DNA of 64,000 nucleotides, taken from contig CALNHX010005300.1 in NCBI GenBank assembly GCA_940337035.1, positions 45,551 to 109,550 on the forward strand. The letters are read 5' to 3'. Made by a program: the position numbers and the translations under genes. A model generated the notes under the pieces. That model saw only the letters and a program-made list of their open reading frames with translations. It did not search any database and was not told where the DNA came from. This document shows positions 63,776 through 64,000 of the stretch, one piece after another (positions within the stretch are counted from its first letter, which is position 1; every line of letters begins with the position of its first letter). Origin of the DNA: Agriotes lineatus (Eukaryota; Arthropoda; Insecta; Coleoptera; Elateridae).

Positions 63776-64000
63776 AATACATTATTTTAGTAATCATTGA
63801 GTTAGGTATACTACTTCAATATAATAAAACAGGTAAATAAAATATAACTTTAATCAAATTTAAAAATATAAAGCTATGCAAATTAAGTAGTTGCAAAGAG
63901 CATATATGCTCTTTGGTAGTTGTATTAAAGGTATATATTATTTTTAACTCAAGGTTATGATTGACGATGTAAGAGATATGCACGAAATAAGAAACTACAG
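63776..64000. other. LINE ORF1-ORF2 spacer or flank
   Basis: AT-rich with the inverted pair AAAGAGCATATATGCTCTTT at 63895-63914. No coding reading recognised before the window ends. Confidence 0.35.

Larger units (their letters stand above)
49987..64000 (+). other. AGO2 intron 2, continues past the window
   Basis: From the GTAAGA donor to the window end no AGO2 MID or PIWI exon was found on the plus strand. The intron is therefore more than 14 kb, filled with the recombinase element, a SINE, LINEs and tandem repeats. Short exons could have been missed by eye, but the PIWI catalytic segments should be recognisable. Confidence 0.7.

Overview
This is AT-rich, intron-bearing, repeat-dense animal nuclear DNA. 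Two conserved host genes, dymeclin and Argonaute-2, together with the transposon content (Ty3/Gypsy, CR1/Jockey and RTE-type LINEs, Tc1/mariner, hAT and Harbinger-type elements, DINE-1-like repeats), point to an insect, possibly a beetle. The order is inference; nothing in the window fixes it.

Layout. Dymeclin (1505-10144, +) has eight coding exons. Seven introns are short (about 47-115 bp) except intron 3 (6.3 kb), which is filled with old transposon debris. Exon 7 carries a one-base deletion that breaks the frame. From 10.8 to 46 kb there is a transposon-on-transposon mosaic: an RTE-like LINE split twice; a 2.5-kb DD41D mariner-like element with about 340-bp inverted ends and a solo-LTR-like insert; an apparently full-length Gypsy retrotransposon (20693-26482) with LTRs that look identical and one uninterrupted 1627-codon gag-pol frame; a CR1/Jockey LINE nested in an RTE LINE nested in another transposon ORF, the innermost LINE itself carrying a 291-bp satellite array; and an RTE LINE split by an 805-bp hAT-like element with a perfect 8-bp target duplication. 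Within this mosaic a small spliced minus-strand gene (40517-41548, 117 aa) looks genuine, and I do not recognise it.

Argonaute-2 starts at 46032 (+). Exon 1 (5.3 codons) and a large exon 2 (to 49986) encode the Lys-rich N-terminus, N domain, PAZ and L2. The MID and PIWI exons are not in the window, so the following intron exceeds 14 kb. That intron holds the most unusual object seen: an intact, spliced, minus-strand tyrosine recombinase gene (50771-52038, 383 aa, catalytic R-H-R-W-Y all present). It is flanked by 26-28-bp inverted repeats (50531 and 52198), by further diverged outer inverted arms and by several long palindromes. The intron also holds a tRNA-derived SINE with a clean target duplication, a LINE split by a 266-bp Harbinger-type MITE, a 305-bp tandem duplication, a degraded MULE/FAR1-like zinc-finger ORF and a degraded CR1/Jockey LINE.

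One repeat family of about 630-680 bp recurs seven times. It has a 5' subterminal repeat inverted against a 3' hairpin, plus an internal (CAGA)n microsatellite, an architecture matching DINE-1/Helentron-associated elements. It serves as a clock for the nesting order: it sits inside LINEs and TIR elements, and is itself invaded by a TA-flanked palindromic element. No rRNA, CRISPR array or bacterial-type operon was seen.
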